DNA of 64,000 bases from CAIQQQ01 sp040399685 (GTDB taxonomy: Bacteria; Pseudomonadota; Alphaproteobacteria; Acetobacterales; Acetobacteraceae): positions 1-64,000 of the forward strand of contig JBBART010000021.1 in the NCBI GenBank assembly GCA_040399685.1, written 5' to 3'. The notes under the pieces are model-generated. The model saw nothing but the letters and a program-made list of their open reading frames with translations. It had not been told where the DNA came from and ran no database searches. Below, piece after piece: positions 24,770-33,550 of the stretch. A program made the position numbers and the translations under genes. Numbering within the stretch: the stretch's first letter is position 1; each line of letters opens with the position of its first letter.

Positions 24770-25822
24770 ATGGCCGATATCTCTCTGCGCCAGGTGCGCA
24801 AATTCTATGGCAAGACCCAGGTGACGCATGATGTGTCTCTGGACATTCCGTCGGGCGAATTCGTGGTCATTCTTGGCCCGTCCGGCTGCGGCAAATCCAC
24901 GCTGCTGCGCATGATCGCGGGGCTTGAGGACATCACCAGTGGCGAGATCGCCATTGGCGGGCGCGTGGTCAACGACCTTGAACCACGGGCGCGTGGCTGT
25001 GCGATGGTGTTCCAGAACTACGCGCTGTATCCGCATATGACGGTGGCCGAGAACATCGGCTATGCGCTGAAGGTGGCCGGCGTGTCCAAGGCCGAGCGGG
25101 CCGCACGGATCGCCAAGGTGGCCGCCACCATTGGCCTTGCCGATTATCTGGACCGCAAGCCGGCGCAACTCTCCGGCGGCCAGCGCCAGCGCGTGGCGAT
25201 GGGGCGTGCGATGATCCGCGAGCCGCAGGTGTTCCTGTTCGACGAACCGTTGTCCAACCTGGATGCCAAGCTGCGCGTGCAGATGCGCATCGAGATCCGC
25301 AAGCTGCACAACCGGCTGGGCGCCACCTCGGTGTTCGTCACGCATGACCAGATCGAGGCGATGACCTTGGCTGACCGGCTGGTGGTGATGAATGGCGGCC
25401 ATGTGGAGCAGGTGGGCACGCCGGCCGAAATCTATCGCACGCCGGCCTCACGGTTCGTGGCGAGCTTTATCGGCTCGCCGCCGATGAATTTAATGCCGGG
25501 TGTCGTCAGCGGGCCCAACGAGATCAGCGTGGGCGATATGCGCGTGGCCACGCGTCCGCATGGGTTGGTGCAGGGGCGCGAGGTCACGCTGGGCATTCGT
25601 CCCGAGGATATCGCCCAAGGTGGCGGCGCGTGCGACATGGAGGTTGAATTCTCCGAGGAGCTGGGCGCCGCGCGGCTGTATCACGGCCATATCGCCGGCG
25701 AGGATTTCATCCTGCAGATCGGGGCAGCCACCGGCCCGGTGCCGGCGCGGGTGCGGTTCGATCTGCCGCAAGAGGCGCTGCATCTGTTCGATCGCACCAC
25801 AGGATTGCGTCTTCCCGGTTGA
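24770..25822 (+). CDS. ugpC: sn-Glycerol-3-phosphate ABC transporter ATP-binding protein UgpC
   Basis: ATPase of 350 residues with the MalK/UgpC layout. Walker A is GPSGCGKST (near residue 38), the Q-loop is MVFQNYALYPHMTVAENI, the signature is QLSGGQRQRVAMGRAM, Walker B is VFLFDEPLSNLDAKLR and the H-loop is VFVTHDQIEAM. Residues ~240-350 form the C-terminal TOBE regulatory domain (LGIRPEDI). UgpC-like ATPases are often shared among carbohydrate importers. The sulfoquinovose-type importer at 45221-48171 has no ATPase, so this protein is a candidate partner (inference). Confidence 0.92.
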   Translation: MADISLRQVRKFYGKTQVTHDVSLDIPSGEFVVILGPSGCGKSTLLRMIAGLEDITSGEIAIGGRVVNDLEPRARGCAMVFQNYALYPHMTVAENIGYALKVAGVSKAERAARIAKVAATIGLADYLDRKPAQLSGGQRQRVAMGRAMIREPQVFLFDEPLSNLDAKLRVQMRIEIRKLHNRLGATSVFVTHDQIEAMTLADRLVVMNGGHVEQVGTPAEIYRTPASRFVASFIGSPPMNLMPGVVSGPNEISVGDMRVATRPHGLVQGREVTLGIRPEDIAQGGGACDMEVEFSEELGAARLYHGHIAGEDFILQIGAATGPVPARVRFDLPQEALHLFDRTTGLRLPG

Positions 25823-25835
25823 CCCGCCCCCGCTG

Positions 25836-25855
25836 GGCGCGCTTGCATGCGCGCC
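25836..25855 (+). terminator. GC hairpin after ugpC
   Basis: GGCGCGC (25836-25842) and GCGCGCC (25849-25855) pair around TTGCAT. No T-run follows, so it may attenuate rather than end transcription into the aminotransferase gene. Confidence 0.4.
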
Positions 25856-25877
25856 TTGCGGGTAAAGGGGCTTTGAG

Positions 25878-27044
25878 ATGGGTTTGATAAGGCCGGGCAT
25901 TGACGAACTGGCAGACAGCCCGATCATCGACGTGTGGAAGATGGGCTTCGACGTGGAAGGCGTGATCGGCATGTGGGCCGGTGAGCCGGACGTGCCCACG
26001 CCCGCCTTCATCTGCGACGCCGCCGCCAAGGCCATGTCGGACGGCAAGACCTTCTATTGCCACAACCGCGGCATCGCGCCGTTGCGGGACGCGCTGGTGG
26101 CCTATCACAAGCGGATCTATGGGCTGGATATCCCCGAGAGCCGGATGGCGCTGACCAGTTCGGGCATGAATGCCGTGATGCTGGTGGCGCAGGCGATGAT
26201 CGAACACGGCGACAACATCGTCGCCGTCACCCCGTCCTGGCCGAATATCTGCCGGGCGATGCAGATGAACGGCGCTGATATCCGCGAAGTGGCCATGGGG
26301 CGCGGCGATGCCGGCTGGTCGCTGGACCTGGATGCGGTGTTTGCCGCCTGCGATTCACGTACCAAGCTGATCTACCTGGCGTCTCCCGGCAATCCGACCG
26401 GCTTCATGATGGAACGCGCCGAGGGCGAGCGACTGCTGGCGTTCGCGCGGGAGCGGAACATCGCGATCCTGAGCGACGAGGTGTATCACCGCATCGTCTA
26501 TGACCGGCCGCATGCGTTCTCGATGCTGGAGATCGCCGAGCCGACCGATCCGGTGTTCGTGATCGGCACCTTCTCGAAATCCTGGGCCATGACGGGCTGG
26601 CGGCTGGGCTGGCTGGTCTATCCTGAAGGACTGGCCACCACCTTCGAGAAGCTGATCCAGTTCAATACCTCCGGCGCACCGGAATTCCTGCAATATGGCG
26701 CCATCGCCGCACTCAATGACGGTGATGCGTTCACCGCCGAGTTCGTGGCGCGGTGTGCCGTGGGGCGCGATATCGTCAACGACCGGCTGGGGCGGATGCC
26801 GCGTGTGCGCAACATCCCCAACAACGGCTCGTTCTACGCGATGTTCAGCGTGGACGGCGTGTCGGACACGCTGACATTCTGCAAGCGCGCGGTGGTGGAG
26901 GCACGGATCGGCATGGCGCCAGGTGAGGCATTTGGTCTGGGAGCGGAGGGGCTGGTTCGGCTGTGCTATGCCAAAAGCCCCGAGAACCTGACGGAAGCGA
27001 TGAACCGGCTTGAGGCGTTCGTTGCCACGTATGTCGAGGCTTAA
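25878..27044 (+). CDS. Class I/II pyridoxal-phosphate aminotransferase
   Basis: Fold-type I PLP enzyme of 388 residues, cytoplasmic. It shows the family order: the substrate-binding MWAGEPDVPTPAFI near the N terminus, LTSSGMNAVMLVAQAMI (phosphate-binding region), SPGNPTGFMM, the NIAILSDEVYHRIVYD strand that contacts PLP, and GTFSKSWAMTGWRLGWLV with the Schiff-base lysine (SKSW). The C-terminal region has RLCYAKSPENL. The amino-acid substrate cannot be read; aspartate or branched-chain type are both possible. The stop lies 14 bases inside the next gene, a peptidase, which suggests linked translation. Confidence 0.83.
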   Translation: MGLIRPGIDELADSPIIDVWKMGFDVEGVIGMWAGEPDVPTPAFICDAAAKAMSDGKTFYCHNRGIAPLRDALVAYHKRIYGLDIPESRMALTSSGMNAVMLVAQAMIEHGDNIVAVTPSWPNICRAMQMNGADIREVAMGRGDAGWSLDLDAVFAACDSRTKLIYLASPGNPTGFMMERAEGERLLAFARERNIAILSDEVYHRIVYDRPHAFSMLEIAEPTDPVFVIGTFSKSWAMTGWRLGWLVYPEGLATTFEKLIQFNTSGAPEFLQYGAIAALNDGDAFTAEFVARCAVGRDIVNDRLGRMPRVRNIPNNGSFYAMFSVDGVSDTLTFCKRAVVEARIGMAPGEAFGLGAEGLVRLCYAKSPENLTEAMNRLEAFVATYVEA

Positions 27045-28020
27045 CCTCCTCACCGATATCGCAGGCGTCAGGGTGGGCCATGCGGCCGACCCGGCGCTGG
27101 GCTCGGGCGTGACGGCGATTGTGTTCGATGACGGCGCCGTGGCGTCCGTCACGGTGCGCGGCGGCGCCTCGGCCGGGCGCGATCTCGGGCTGCTCGACCC
27201 GGAGGCGACGTATGATCGGGTGGACGCGTTGGTGCTGTCCGGCGGCTCCGGTTACGGGCTGGATGCCGGGACCGGCGTGCAGGCGGCGTTGCGGGCCCAG
27301 GGGCGGGGGCTGGCATTTGCCGGCATCCGCCTGCCGGTGGCGCCGGTGGCGATTCTGTTCGACCTGATGAATGGCGGCGACAAGGAATGGGGCCGCTATC
27401 CGCCGTATCGTGAGCTGGGATTTGCCGCGGCCGATGTGGCGGCAGCCGGCGTGTTCGCGTTGGGAAGCGTGGGCGCGGGGCTGGGGGCGACCACAGCGAC
27501 GTTCAAGGGCGGGCTTGGGTCGGCGAGTGCTATCACATCGCAGGGCCATACCGTGGCGGCGATTGTGGCGGTCAACGCGGTGGGGTCTGTCACCATCGGC
27601 GACGGTCCGCATTTCTGGGCGGCACCGTTCGAGATCGATGCGGAATTCGGTGGGCTGGGGATGCCTTCGGTGTTCGATACGCGGTTGCGGATCAAAGGCG
27701 GTGTGCCGACGGCCACGACCATCGGCTGCGTGGTGACGGATGCGACGCTGACCAAGGCGCAATGTCGCCGGCTGGCGATCATGGCCGATGACGGGCTGGC
27801 GCGGGCGGTGTTTCCGTCGCACGCACCCCATGACGGTGACACCGTGTTCGCCGCCAGCACCGGGGCGCGGTCCCTCAGCGATCCGGTGCGGGCCTTGACC
27901 GAGTTGGGGCATGTGGCCGGCATGGTGATGGCGCGGGCCATTGCGCGGGCGGTGTTTGAAGCGGAGCGGCTGCCGTTTGCGAACGCAATGCCAGCCTGGC
28001 GGGATCGTTTCGGCGCATGA
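27031..28020 (+). CDS. P1 family peptidase (DmpA/NylC-like)
   Basis: Self-processing N-terminal-nucleophile hydrolase of family S58, 329 residues. It begins NLLTDIAGVRVGHA, a strong family mark, followed by SGGSGYGLDAGTGVQAAL and VGAGLGATTATFKGGLGSAS. The expected autocleavage region is ARAVFPSHAPHDGDTVFAAS near residue 265. Which residue serves as nucleophile is not certain to me: many relatives seem to have Thr or Ser where this one has Ala in SHAPHDGDT, so activity needs an alignment check. Substrates in the family are small amides and beta-peptides. It overlaps the aminotransferase by 14 bases and hpnL by four. Confidence 0.8.
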   Translation: MSRLNLLTDIAGVRVGHAADPALGSGVTAIVFDDGAVASVTVRGGASAGRDLGLLDPEATYDRVDALVLSGGSGYGLDAGTGVQAALRAQGRGLAFAGIRLPVAPVAILFDLMNGGDKEWGRYPPYRELGFAAADVAAAGVFALGSVGAGLGATTATFKGGLGSASAITSQGHTVAAIVAVNAVGSVTIGDGPHFWAAPFEIDAEFGGLGMPSVFDTRLRIKGGVPTATTIGCVVTDATLTKAQCRRLAIMADDGLARAVFPSHAPHDGDTVFAASTGARSLSDPVRALTELGHVAGMVMARAIARAVFEAERLPFANAMPAWRDRFGA

Positions 28021-28973
28021 AGCGGGCGGCGATTGTGTTGCTGGTGGTTGGCACCGTGCTGGCGGCGGTGCTGGTGGGGCGCGCCGAGTTTGGCGATATC
28101 GTGCGCGCGTTCGCCACGCTGGGCCTGTCCGGCTTCGCGGTTCTGGTGGCGGCGCATCTGGGCGTGATCGGGGTGATGGGGCTGGCGTGGTCCGCCTTGG
28201 GGCGGCGGCCGCGCGGTCGTTTCATCTGGGCGCGGCTGGTGCGCGATGGGGCGGCGGAGGTGCTGCCGCTGTCGCAGATCGGCGGCTTCGTGCTGGGCGC
28301 GCGGGCGTTGGTGCTGGCGGGGGTTCCGGCCGGAATGGCGTCGGCGTCCACGGTGGTGGATGTGACGTTGGAGCTTGTCTCCCAGCTTTTCTACACGTTG
28401 TTGGGTTTGGTGCTGTTAGCGTGGTTGCGCCCGCACAGTTCAATCGAACTGCCGGCGATTGGCGCGGTGCTGGCCATGGCAACGCTGGTGGCGCTGTTCG
28501 TTCTGGCGCAGCGGCGCGGCGCCGGGGCGGTTGAGCGGGTTCTGGTGAAACTCGGGGCCGCGTTGATGGGGCCGAGGCCGCTCGGCAGTGCCACGATGCG
28601 GCAATCGATCGGCGAACTTCATCGCAACCGGCCGCAGATGCTGCTCTGTGCCGGGCTGCATCTGGCTTGCTGGGTGATGGTGGGGGCTGAAACCTGGCTC
28701 ATTCTGTCGCTGATCGACGCACCGATCAGCCTCGCGGCGGCGGTGGTGATCGACAGCCTGTTGTCGGGATTGCGCAGCGTGGCCTTCATGGTGCCGCAGG
28801 CGTTGGGCGTGCAGGAAGGCGGCTATGTGCTGCTTGGCGCCCTGTTCGGCGTCACGCCGGAGGTGGCGTTGGCGCTGTCGTTGATCCGCCGGGCGCGGGA
28901 TGTGGTGATCGGCGCGCCGGCGTTGCTGGTGTGGCAGGTGATTGAGAGCCGGCGGGCCTACAGGACCGGGTAG
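28017..28973 (+). CDS. hpnL: HpnL-like lysylphosphatidylglycerol synthase-type transmembrane protein
   Basis: Membrane protein of 318 residues with about seven hydrophobic segments, UPF0104/flippase-like fold. The stretch ARLVRDGAAEVLPLSQIGGFV, then GARALVLAGVP, is characteristic of the HpnL group associated with hopanoid synthesis. The late motif RSVAFMVPQALGVQEGGYVLL is shared with MprF membrane domains. No other hopanoid gene is in the window, so HpnL is assigned by sequence only. Its stop overlaps the opposing fbpC gene by 16 bases. Confidence 0.75.
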   Translation: MKRAAIVLLVVGTVLAAVLVGRAEFGDIVRAFATLGLSGFAVLVAAHLGVIGVMGLAWSALGRRPRGRFIWARLVRDGAAEVLPLSQIGGFVLGARALVLAGVPAGMASASTVVDVTLELVSQLFYTLLGLVLLAWLRPHSSIELPAIGAVLAMATLVALFVLAQRRGAGAVERVLVKLGAALMGPRPLGSATMRQSIGELHRNRPQMLLCAGLHLACWVMVGAETWLILSLIDAPISLAAAVVIDSLLSGLRSVAFMVPQALGVQEGGYVLLGALFGVTPEVALALSLIRRARDVVIGAPALLVWQVIESRRAYRTG

Positions 28974-29986
28974 GCCATGGCCGCACCCTGCACGCTGATA
29001 TGCAGGCTGGTGAGGCTCGTTGGGATGTTGCTGGCGAGCTTGGTTTCAAATTCCATCCCCCCGGCCTGCACCTGGGCCAGGATGTGATCGCCGCGAAACA
29101 TGCGCCGGTGGATGGTGGCGGCGATACCCTGCCCGGGTTCGGCCTGCACAATCTGTTCACGCCGCAGCAGGATGGTGGCGCGGCCAGATGTCGGCGCGCC
29201 CGCCTGCACGGTCACGCGGCCGAGCATGGTGTCGGCGTGATCGCCGTGCAGCGTGCCGTCCAGCAGGATGACCGGGCCGGTCATGCGCGCCACGTCGATA
29301 TCGGCGGGGCTGTTGTAGAGCGTGGCCGGGTCGGCGCATTGGGCGATGCGGCCGGATTGCATGACGGCGATCAGATCGGCGCTATCGAACGCCTCCTGCG
29401 GGTCGTGCGTCACCAATATCGCGGTGGCGCCCTGGGTGCGGAGCAGGGCCACCACATCGGCGCAGACGCTGCGGCGCAGGGCCATGTCCAGCGCGTTGAA
29501 CGGTTCGTCCAGCAGGATCAGGCTGGGGCGCGGCGCCAGGGCGCGGGCCAGGGCGGTGCGTTGCTGCTGGCCGCCGGAGATCTGGCTCGGCATGCGCGCG
29601 CCCAGGCCGCCGAGGCCGGTCAGGCGCATGGCTTCTTCCACCCGGCCGTCGCGGATCTGGGTCGAGGACAGGCCGAAACCGATATTGCCGGCGACGGTCA
29701 GATGCGGGAACAGCGTGCCTTCCTGTGGCACATAGCCGATATGGCGGCGCTCGGCCGGCACGTGGCGGCCTGGTTCCTCCAACACGCGCCCGTCCAGCGT
29801 GATGTGGCCGGAATCGGCGGGCTCGAAGCCTGCGATCAGCCTCAGTAGCGTGGTTTTGCCACAGCCCGACTGGCCCAGCAGCGCCAGGATGGTGCCGGCT
29901 TCAACCTTGAGGTCGACTCCGTGCAGGATCTCGTGGCCGCGATAGGATTTGCGGATGCCTTCGACGCTTAAAAAACGCATGGTCAT
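28958..29986 (-). CDS. fbpC: Ferric iron ABC transporter ATP-binding protein
   Basis: ATPase of 342 residues for iron(III) uptake. Motifs: Walker A GQSGCGKTT, the Q-loop IGYVPQEGTLFPHLTV, the signature QISGGQQQRTALARAL, Walker B LILLDEPFNALD and the H-loop ILVTHDPQEAFD. The C-terminal TOBE-like region (LRREQIVQAEPGQGI) fits FbpC/PotA-type ATPases. It is the last gene of fbpABC and overlaps fbpB by four bases. Close relatives carry spermidine or thiamine; the FbpA-type binding protein and Fur-like boxes decide for iron. Confidence 0.86.
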   Translation of the reverse strand: MTMRFLSVEGIRKSYRGHEILHGVDLKVEAGTILALLGQSGCGKTTLLRLIAGFEPADSGHITLDGRVLEEPGRHVPAERRHIGYVPQEGTLFPHLTVAGNIGFGLSSTQIRDGRVEEAMRLTGLGGLGARMPSQISGGQQQRTALARALAPRPSLILLDEPFNALDMALRRSVCADVVALLRTQGATAILVTHDPQEAFDSADLIAVMQSGRIAQCADPATLYNSPADIDVARMTGPVILLDGTLHGDHADTMLGRVTVQAGAPTSGRATILLRREQIVQAEPGQGIAATIHRRMFRGDHILAQVQAGGMEFETKLASNIPTSLTSLHISVQGAAMAYPVL

Positions 29987-31542
29987 TCATCAACTCGAAA
30001 GCTGCGCAGCGTGAAGATGGTCACAGGAACACCTGAGAGCAAAACCAGGGCGGCGGCGAAAGGGGCGGCGGCGCCATAGGCGCGGTCGGCGGTGAAGTTC
30101 CAGAACTCGGTGGCCAGCGTCACGGTGCCGGCCGGCGCCAACAGCAAGGTGGCGGTCAGCTCGCGCATGGATTGCAGGGCCACGAGAGACGCCGCGGCGG
30201 CGATGCCGGGCATGAGGTTGGGCAAGGTGGCGCGCACGAAGGCGCGGAACGGGGCGTGGCCAAGGCTGCGGGCGATCTCGTCCAACTCACGCGGCACCAG
30301 TTCGGCCGAGGCGCGGATGGAGGATTGCGCCAAGGGCAGCGTGAGCACGGCATAGACCAGCAGCACCAGCAGCGATGTTTGGTAAAGTGGGCCGGCATAG
30401 CGAATGGCGAACCACACCGCGGCCAGCGCCACCACAATGCCGGGCATGCCGTGCACCAGATACGGCAGGCGGTCGGCGAAGCGGGCCAGATGGCCGCGAT
30501 AATAGGTGGTGGCCAGCACCAGCGGGATGGCCAGCAGCGTGGTGAGCGCGGCCCCGGGCAGGGCATAACCAAGCGAGCCGAGCAAAGCTGGCCCGATTTG
30601 GGCGATGCCATGGCCCGCCGATGTCCCCTCCGCCAGCCAGAAGCCGAGTGTGACCAAAGGCACGCCGAAGCTGAGGGCGGTCAGGGCCATGAAACCGGCC
30701 TGGGCCAGAATTTGCACGCGTCCGAGCGCCAGGCGCGGGAGGGCGCGGGCGTTGCCACGGCCGATCCGGGCCACGCGGCGGCGGCGCAGGCGGGCCTCGC
30801 CGAAGGCGATCGGCATGCACAGCACCATCAGCACGCCGGACAGCAGGGCCGCCGTCTGGTTGTTGAACTGGGCGTTGTACTGCTCGAAAATCGCGGTGGT
30901 GAAGGTCTCCACCCGCAGGAACGACAGCGCGCCGAATTCGGCCAGCATGTGCGAGGCCACCAGCAAGCCGGCGCCCGCCAAGGCCGGGCGGATCTGCGGC
31001 AAGATGACGCGACGAAAGATCTGCACCCTGCCTTGGCCGAGGGAGCGGGCGACGTCCTCAAAGCTGGGGTCAAGCCCGCGCAATGCCGCGCAGACCGGCA
31101 GGTAGACCAGCGGCACACTGTAGAATGTCAGGATCAGAATGGCCCCGCCCATTTCCTGGAACGCCGGTCCCAGGGACGACCACGCGAAGCTGGACACATA
31201 GGCGGGCATCGCCAGCGGCAACGCGGTGGCCACACGCCAGAAGCGGGCATAGGCAAGGTCGCAGCGTTCAGTGAACCAGGCGGCGGAGATGGCGATGATG
31301 CCGGCCAGGATGGGCACGGATGTGGCGATGATGAGCGTGTTGACCAGCAGATGCAGCGTGTAGGGGCGCAGCAGGTCCGACACGATGACAGACGGCCCGG
31401 CCTCCATGCCACGCACGACGACATACGCGATCGGCAGCATCACCAGGCCGAACGGCAGCAGGATGGCGAGCGAAAGCCAAAGGGGCGATCGGATCGATCG
31501 CCCCCTTATCTGGCCGCGCAGAAAGGCGAGTCGGTTGCTCAA
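29983..31542 (-). CDS. fbpB: Ferric iron ABC transporter permease (fused double domain)
   Basis: Membrane protein of 519 residues with about twelve helices and two permease domains in one chain, as is usual for FbpB. Each half has a coupling loop: SFEDVARSLGQGRVQIFRRVILPQIRPAL and ELDEIARSLGHAPFRAFVRATLPNLMPG. The N terminus has a hydrophilic leader before the first helix. It overlaps fbpA (ATGA type) and fbpC by four bases each, so the three subunits are made from one message. Confidence 0.88.
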   Translation of the reverse strand: MSNRLAFLRGQIRGRSIRSPLWLSLAILLPFGLVMLPIAYVVVRGMEAGPSVIVSDLLRPYTLHLLVNTLIIATSVPILAGIIAISAAWFTERCDLAYARFWRVATALPLAMPAYVSSFAWSSLGPAFQEMGGAILILTFYSVPLVYLPVCAALRGLDPSFEDVARSLGQGRVQIFRRVILPQIRPALAGAGLLVASHMLAEFGALSFLRVETFTTAIFEQYNAQFNNQTAALLSGVLMVLCMPIAFGEARLRRRRVARIGRGNARALPRLALGRVQILAQAGFMALTALSFGVPLVTLGFWLAEGTSAGHGIAQIGPALLGSLGYALPGAALTTLLAIPLVLATTYYRGHLARFADRLPYLVHGMPGIVVALAAVWFAIRYAGPLYQTSLLVLLVYAVLTLPLAQSSIRASAELVPRELDEIARSLGHAPFRAFVRATLPNLMPGIAAAASLVALQSMRELTATLLLAPAGTVTLATEFWNFTADRAYGAAAPFAAALVLLSGVPVTIFTLRSFRVDE

Positions 31543-32558
31543 ATCATTCCTGCTTCTCGTTCCAGCGCATAGGCCTCGGTGGCGCTGCCCATGTCGGCGG
31601 GCGTGACGGGAGCGGTGAAGCGTGACAGCGGCGGCAGGTTGAACGGCGAGGAGATCCCGTCGATGACCGAGTATTCCGCCGAGGTCGCCATCATTGCCTG
31701 CTGGGCTACCGGCGTGAGCATGAACGCCAGGAAGCGCTGGGCGGCCTGCGGGTTGCGGCTGGTCTTGAGCGTGCCGGCGGCGGACAGATTGACGATGTTG
31801 CCGGCATCGGCGCCCAGAGGCGAATGCAGAGCCGAGTTCAAGTTCGCAGCCCCTTTTTCACGCGCCAGTGAATACCAGTAGTAGTTGTTCGACAGCGCCA
31901 TCGCCACCTCGCCATTTTCCACCGCGGTGCTGGCGATACGGTTGCCGTTATACGAGCGCCCGTATTGTTTGACGCCCTTCAGCCATTGCAGGGCGGCCGT
32001 GCTGCCGTGGATGTGGACGATGGCCATGATCTGCTCTTGAAAGCCGTCTTGCTTCACATAGCCGAATTTTCCGGCGAAGGCGGGGGTGGCGAAATCCAGG
32101 ATCGATTTCGGCAGGTCGGCCTCGGCGATCATCTTCTTGTTGTAGGTGATGACGCGGGTGCGGGCGTTGACGCCGATCCAGGTGCCGTCTTTCGCCGCAA
32201 AACGCGGGGCAATCAGCTTCAGCGTGGCGGCGTCGATGGGCGCCAGCAGGCCCTTTTCCTGCAAGGACGCGATCGGCGGGCTTTGCTCGGAAAAGAACAG
32301 GTCAGCCGGCGAGCGGGCGCCTTCCTCGATGATCTGGCTGGCGAGCTCCGGGCTTTCCGCGTTGCGGGTGATCACCTTGATGCCGGTTTCACGCGTGAAC
32401 GCGGCCACCAGCGCCTCGGTGGTGGCGCGGTGCTGGCCGTTATAGAGCGTGAGCGTGTCGGCTTCGGCGTGGGCGCGGCCGATGAATGCCGCGCTGCCGA
32501 GCGCTGCGCCAAGGGTGGCGCCGCTGCGCAGCAAGGTTCGGCGGTTGATCGGGGCCAT
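31539..32558 (-). CDS. fbpA: Ferric iron ABC transporter substrate-binding protein
   Basis: Periplasmic iron(III)-binding protein of 339 residues. The start at 32558 has AGGAGAG seven bases before it and gives a Tat-like signal (INRRTLLRSGATLG, cleavage after GRAHA). The mature part begins TLTLYNGQHRATTEALVAAF, typical of FbpA/AfuA. The iron-binding tyrosine group is in MALSNNYYWYSLARE. FEATURES such as GWI-type loops and PADLFFSEQSPPIASL also match the family. Two Fur-like palindromes lie 18 to 82 bases upstream. Confidence 0.88.
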   Translation of the reverse strand: MAPINRRTLLRSGATLGAALGSAAFIGRAHAEADTLTLYNGQHRATTEALVAAFTRETGIKVITRNAESPELASQIIEEGARSPADLFFSEQSPPIASLQEKGLLAPIDAATLKLIAPRFAAKDGTWIGVNARTRVITYNKKMIAEADLPKSILDFATPAFAGKFGYVKQDGFQEQIMAIVHIHGSTAALQWLKGVKQYGRSYNGNRIASTAVENGEVAMALSNNYYWYSLAREKGAANLNSALHSPLGADAGNIVNLSAAGTLKTSRNPQAAQRFLAFMLTPVAQQAMMATSAEYSVIDGISSPFNLPPLSRFTAPVTPADMGSATEAYALEREAGMI

Positions 32559-32575
32559 GTCATCTCTCCTGGTAT

Positions 32576-32590
32576 TGCGACGCATTCTCA
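32576..32590 (-). promoter_or_regulatory. Second, degenerate Fur-like box upstream of fbpA
   Basis: TGCGACGCATTCTCA has the same 7-1-7 frame as the site at 32626. The right arm ATTCTCA differs by one base from ATTCGCA, and the left arm matches TGCGAAT in five of seven. It lies between the possible promoter and the fbpA start. Confidence 0.45.
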
Positions 32591-32625
32591 ATAACTCGGT
32601 TCGCTTTGGGTGCATAGGCTGTAGA

Positions 32626-32640
32626 TGCGAATTATTCGCA
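32626..32640. promoter_or_regulatory. Fur-like 7-1-7 operator between fbpA and a divergent oxidoreductase gene
   Basis: TGCGAAT-T-ATTCGCA is a perfect inverted repeat with one central base. It matches the outline of the Fur box (TGATAAT-N-ATTATCA). It sits 68 bases before fbpA and 70 bases before the divergent gene at 32711, so it could control both. Confidence 0.7.
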
Positions 32641-32710
32641 ACTGAGATCTGCGTGTTGCCGTGGACAGCCCGTTTGGCCAAAATCGATTCAGTCTGGTTC
32701 GGAGCGTGTG

Positions 32711-33550
32711 ATGGTGGTTGTGGCTGTAATCGCGCCTGGCGCGATGGGTTCCGGGGTGGCGCGGACGCTGATCAGCCATGGCGCAGAGGTGCGCACCTGG
32801 CTGGCAGGGCGGAGCGCGGCGAGCGTGGCGCGGGCCGAGGCGGCCGGGATGCGTGTGGTGGATCTGGAACAGATCGCCGCGTCCGATATCATTCTCTCCA
32901 TCGTTCCGCCCGGTGAGGCGATGGCGCTGGCAGAGCGCCTGGCGCCGGCCCTGGCGGCAGCGCCCCGCAAGCCAATCTATGCCGATTGCAACGCGATCAG
33001 CCCGCAGACAGCCTTGCGGGTGGGCGAGGTGATTGCCGCCACCGGGGCCGCGTTCATCGATGCCGGGATTATCGGCCTGCCGCCGAGTGCGGCTGGTGAC
33101 GTGCCGGTGTTCTATGCCTCGGGGCCGCACGGCGCCATGCTGTCGCGGCTGGCCGAGCACGGCATTCCGGTAAAGGTGCTGGCCGGGCCGAACGGCGCCG
33201 CGTCTGGCCTGAAGATGAGCTACGCCGGCATCACCAAGGGGATGACGGCGCTGGCATCCGCCATGATGCTGGCAGCCACACGGTTCGGCGCGGCCGATGA
33301 CCTGCATGCCGAGTTGGCCGCGAGCCAGCCGCAATTGTTGCAGATGTTTCGCCGCAGCGTGCCGGGGATGTTTCCCAAGGCCTATCGCTGGGTGGCGGAA
33401 ATGGAGGAAATCGCTGACTTCGCGGGGGAGGATGCCGCCACGCAACAGATTTATCAGGGCATTGCCCAGCTTTACGCGCGGCTTGCGAAGGATGTCGCGG
33501 GGGAGCAGACCGAAATAAATCTCCTTCGCTCTTTCGTGGAAACCAAGTGA
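32711..33550 (+). CDS. NAD(P)-binding 6-phosphogluconate dehydrogenase-like protein (DUF1932)
   Basis: Dehydrogenase-like protein of 279 residues. The N-terminal Rossmann domain begins VVAVIAPGAMGSGVARTLISHG. It continues with DIILSIVPPGEAMALAERL and YADCNAISPQTALRVGEVI. The C-terminal helical domain of the DUF1932 type holds the central Lys in LKMSYAGITKGMTALASAMM. Family members reduce or oxidise beta-hydroxyacids; this substrate is unknown. A GTG at 32708 is an equally possible start, one codon longer. The FAD enzyme gene starts directly after its stop, and a Fur-like box lies upstream in the shared divergent region. Confidence 0.78.
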   Translation: MVVVAVIAPGAMGSGVARTLISHGAEVRTWLAGRSAASVARAEAAGMRVVDLEQIAASDIILSIVPPGEAMALAERLAPALAAAPRKPIYADCNAISPQTALRVGEVIAATGAAFIDAGIIGLPPSAAGDVPVFYASGPHGAMLSRLAEHGIPVKVLAGPNGAASGLKMSYAGITKGMTALASAMMLAATRFGAADDLHAELAASQPQLLQMFRRSVPGMFPKAYRWVAEMEEIADFAGEDAATQQIYQGIAQLYARLAKDVAGEQTEINLLRSFVETK

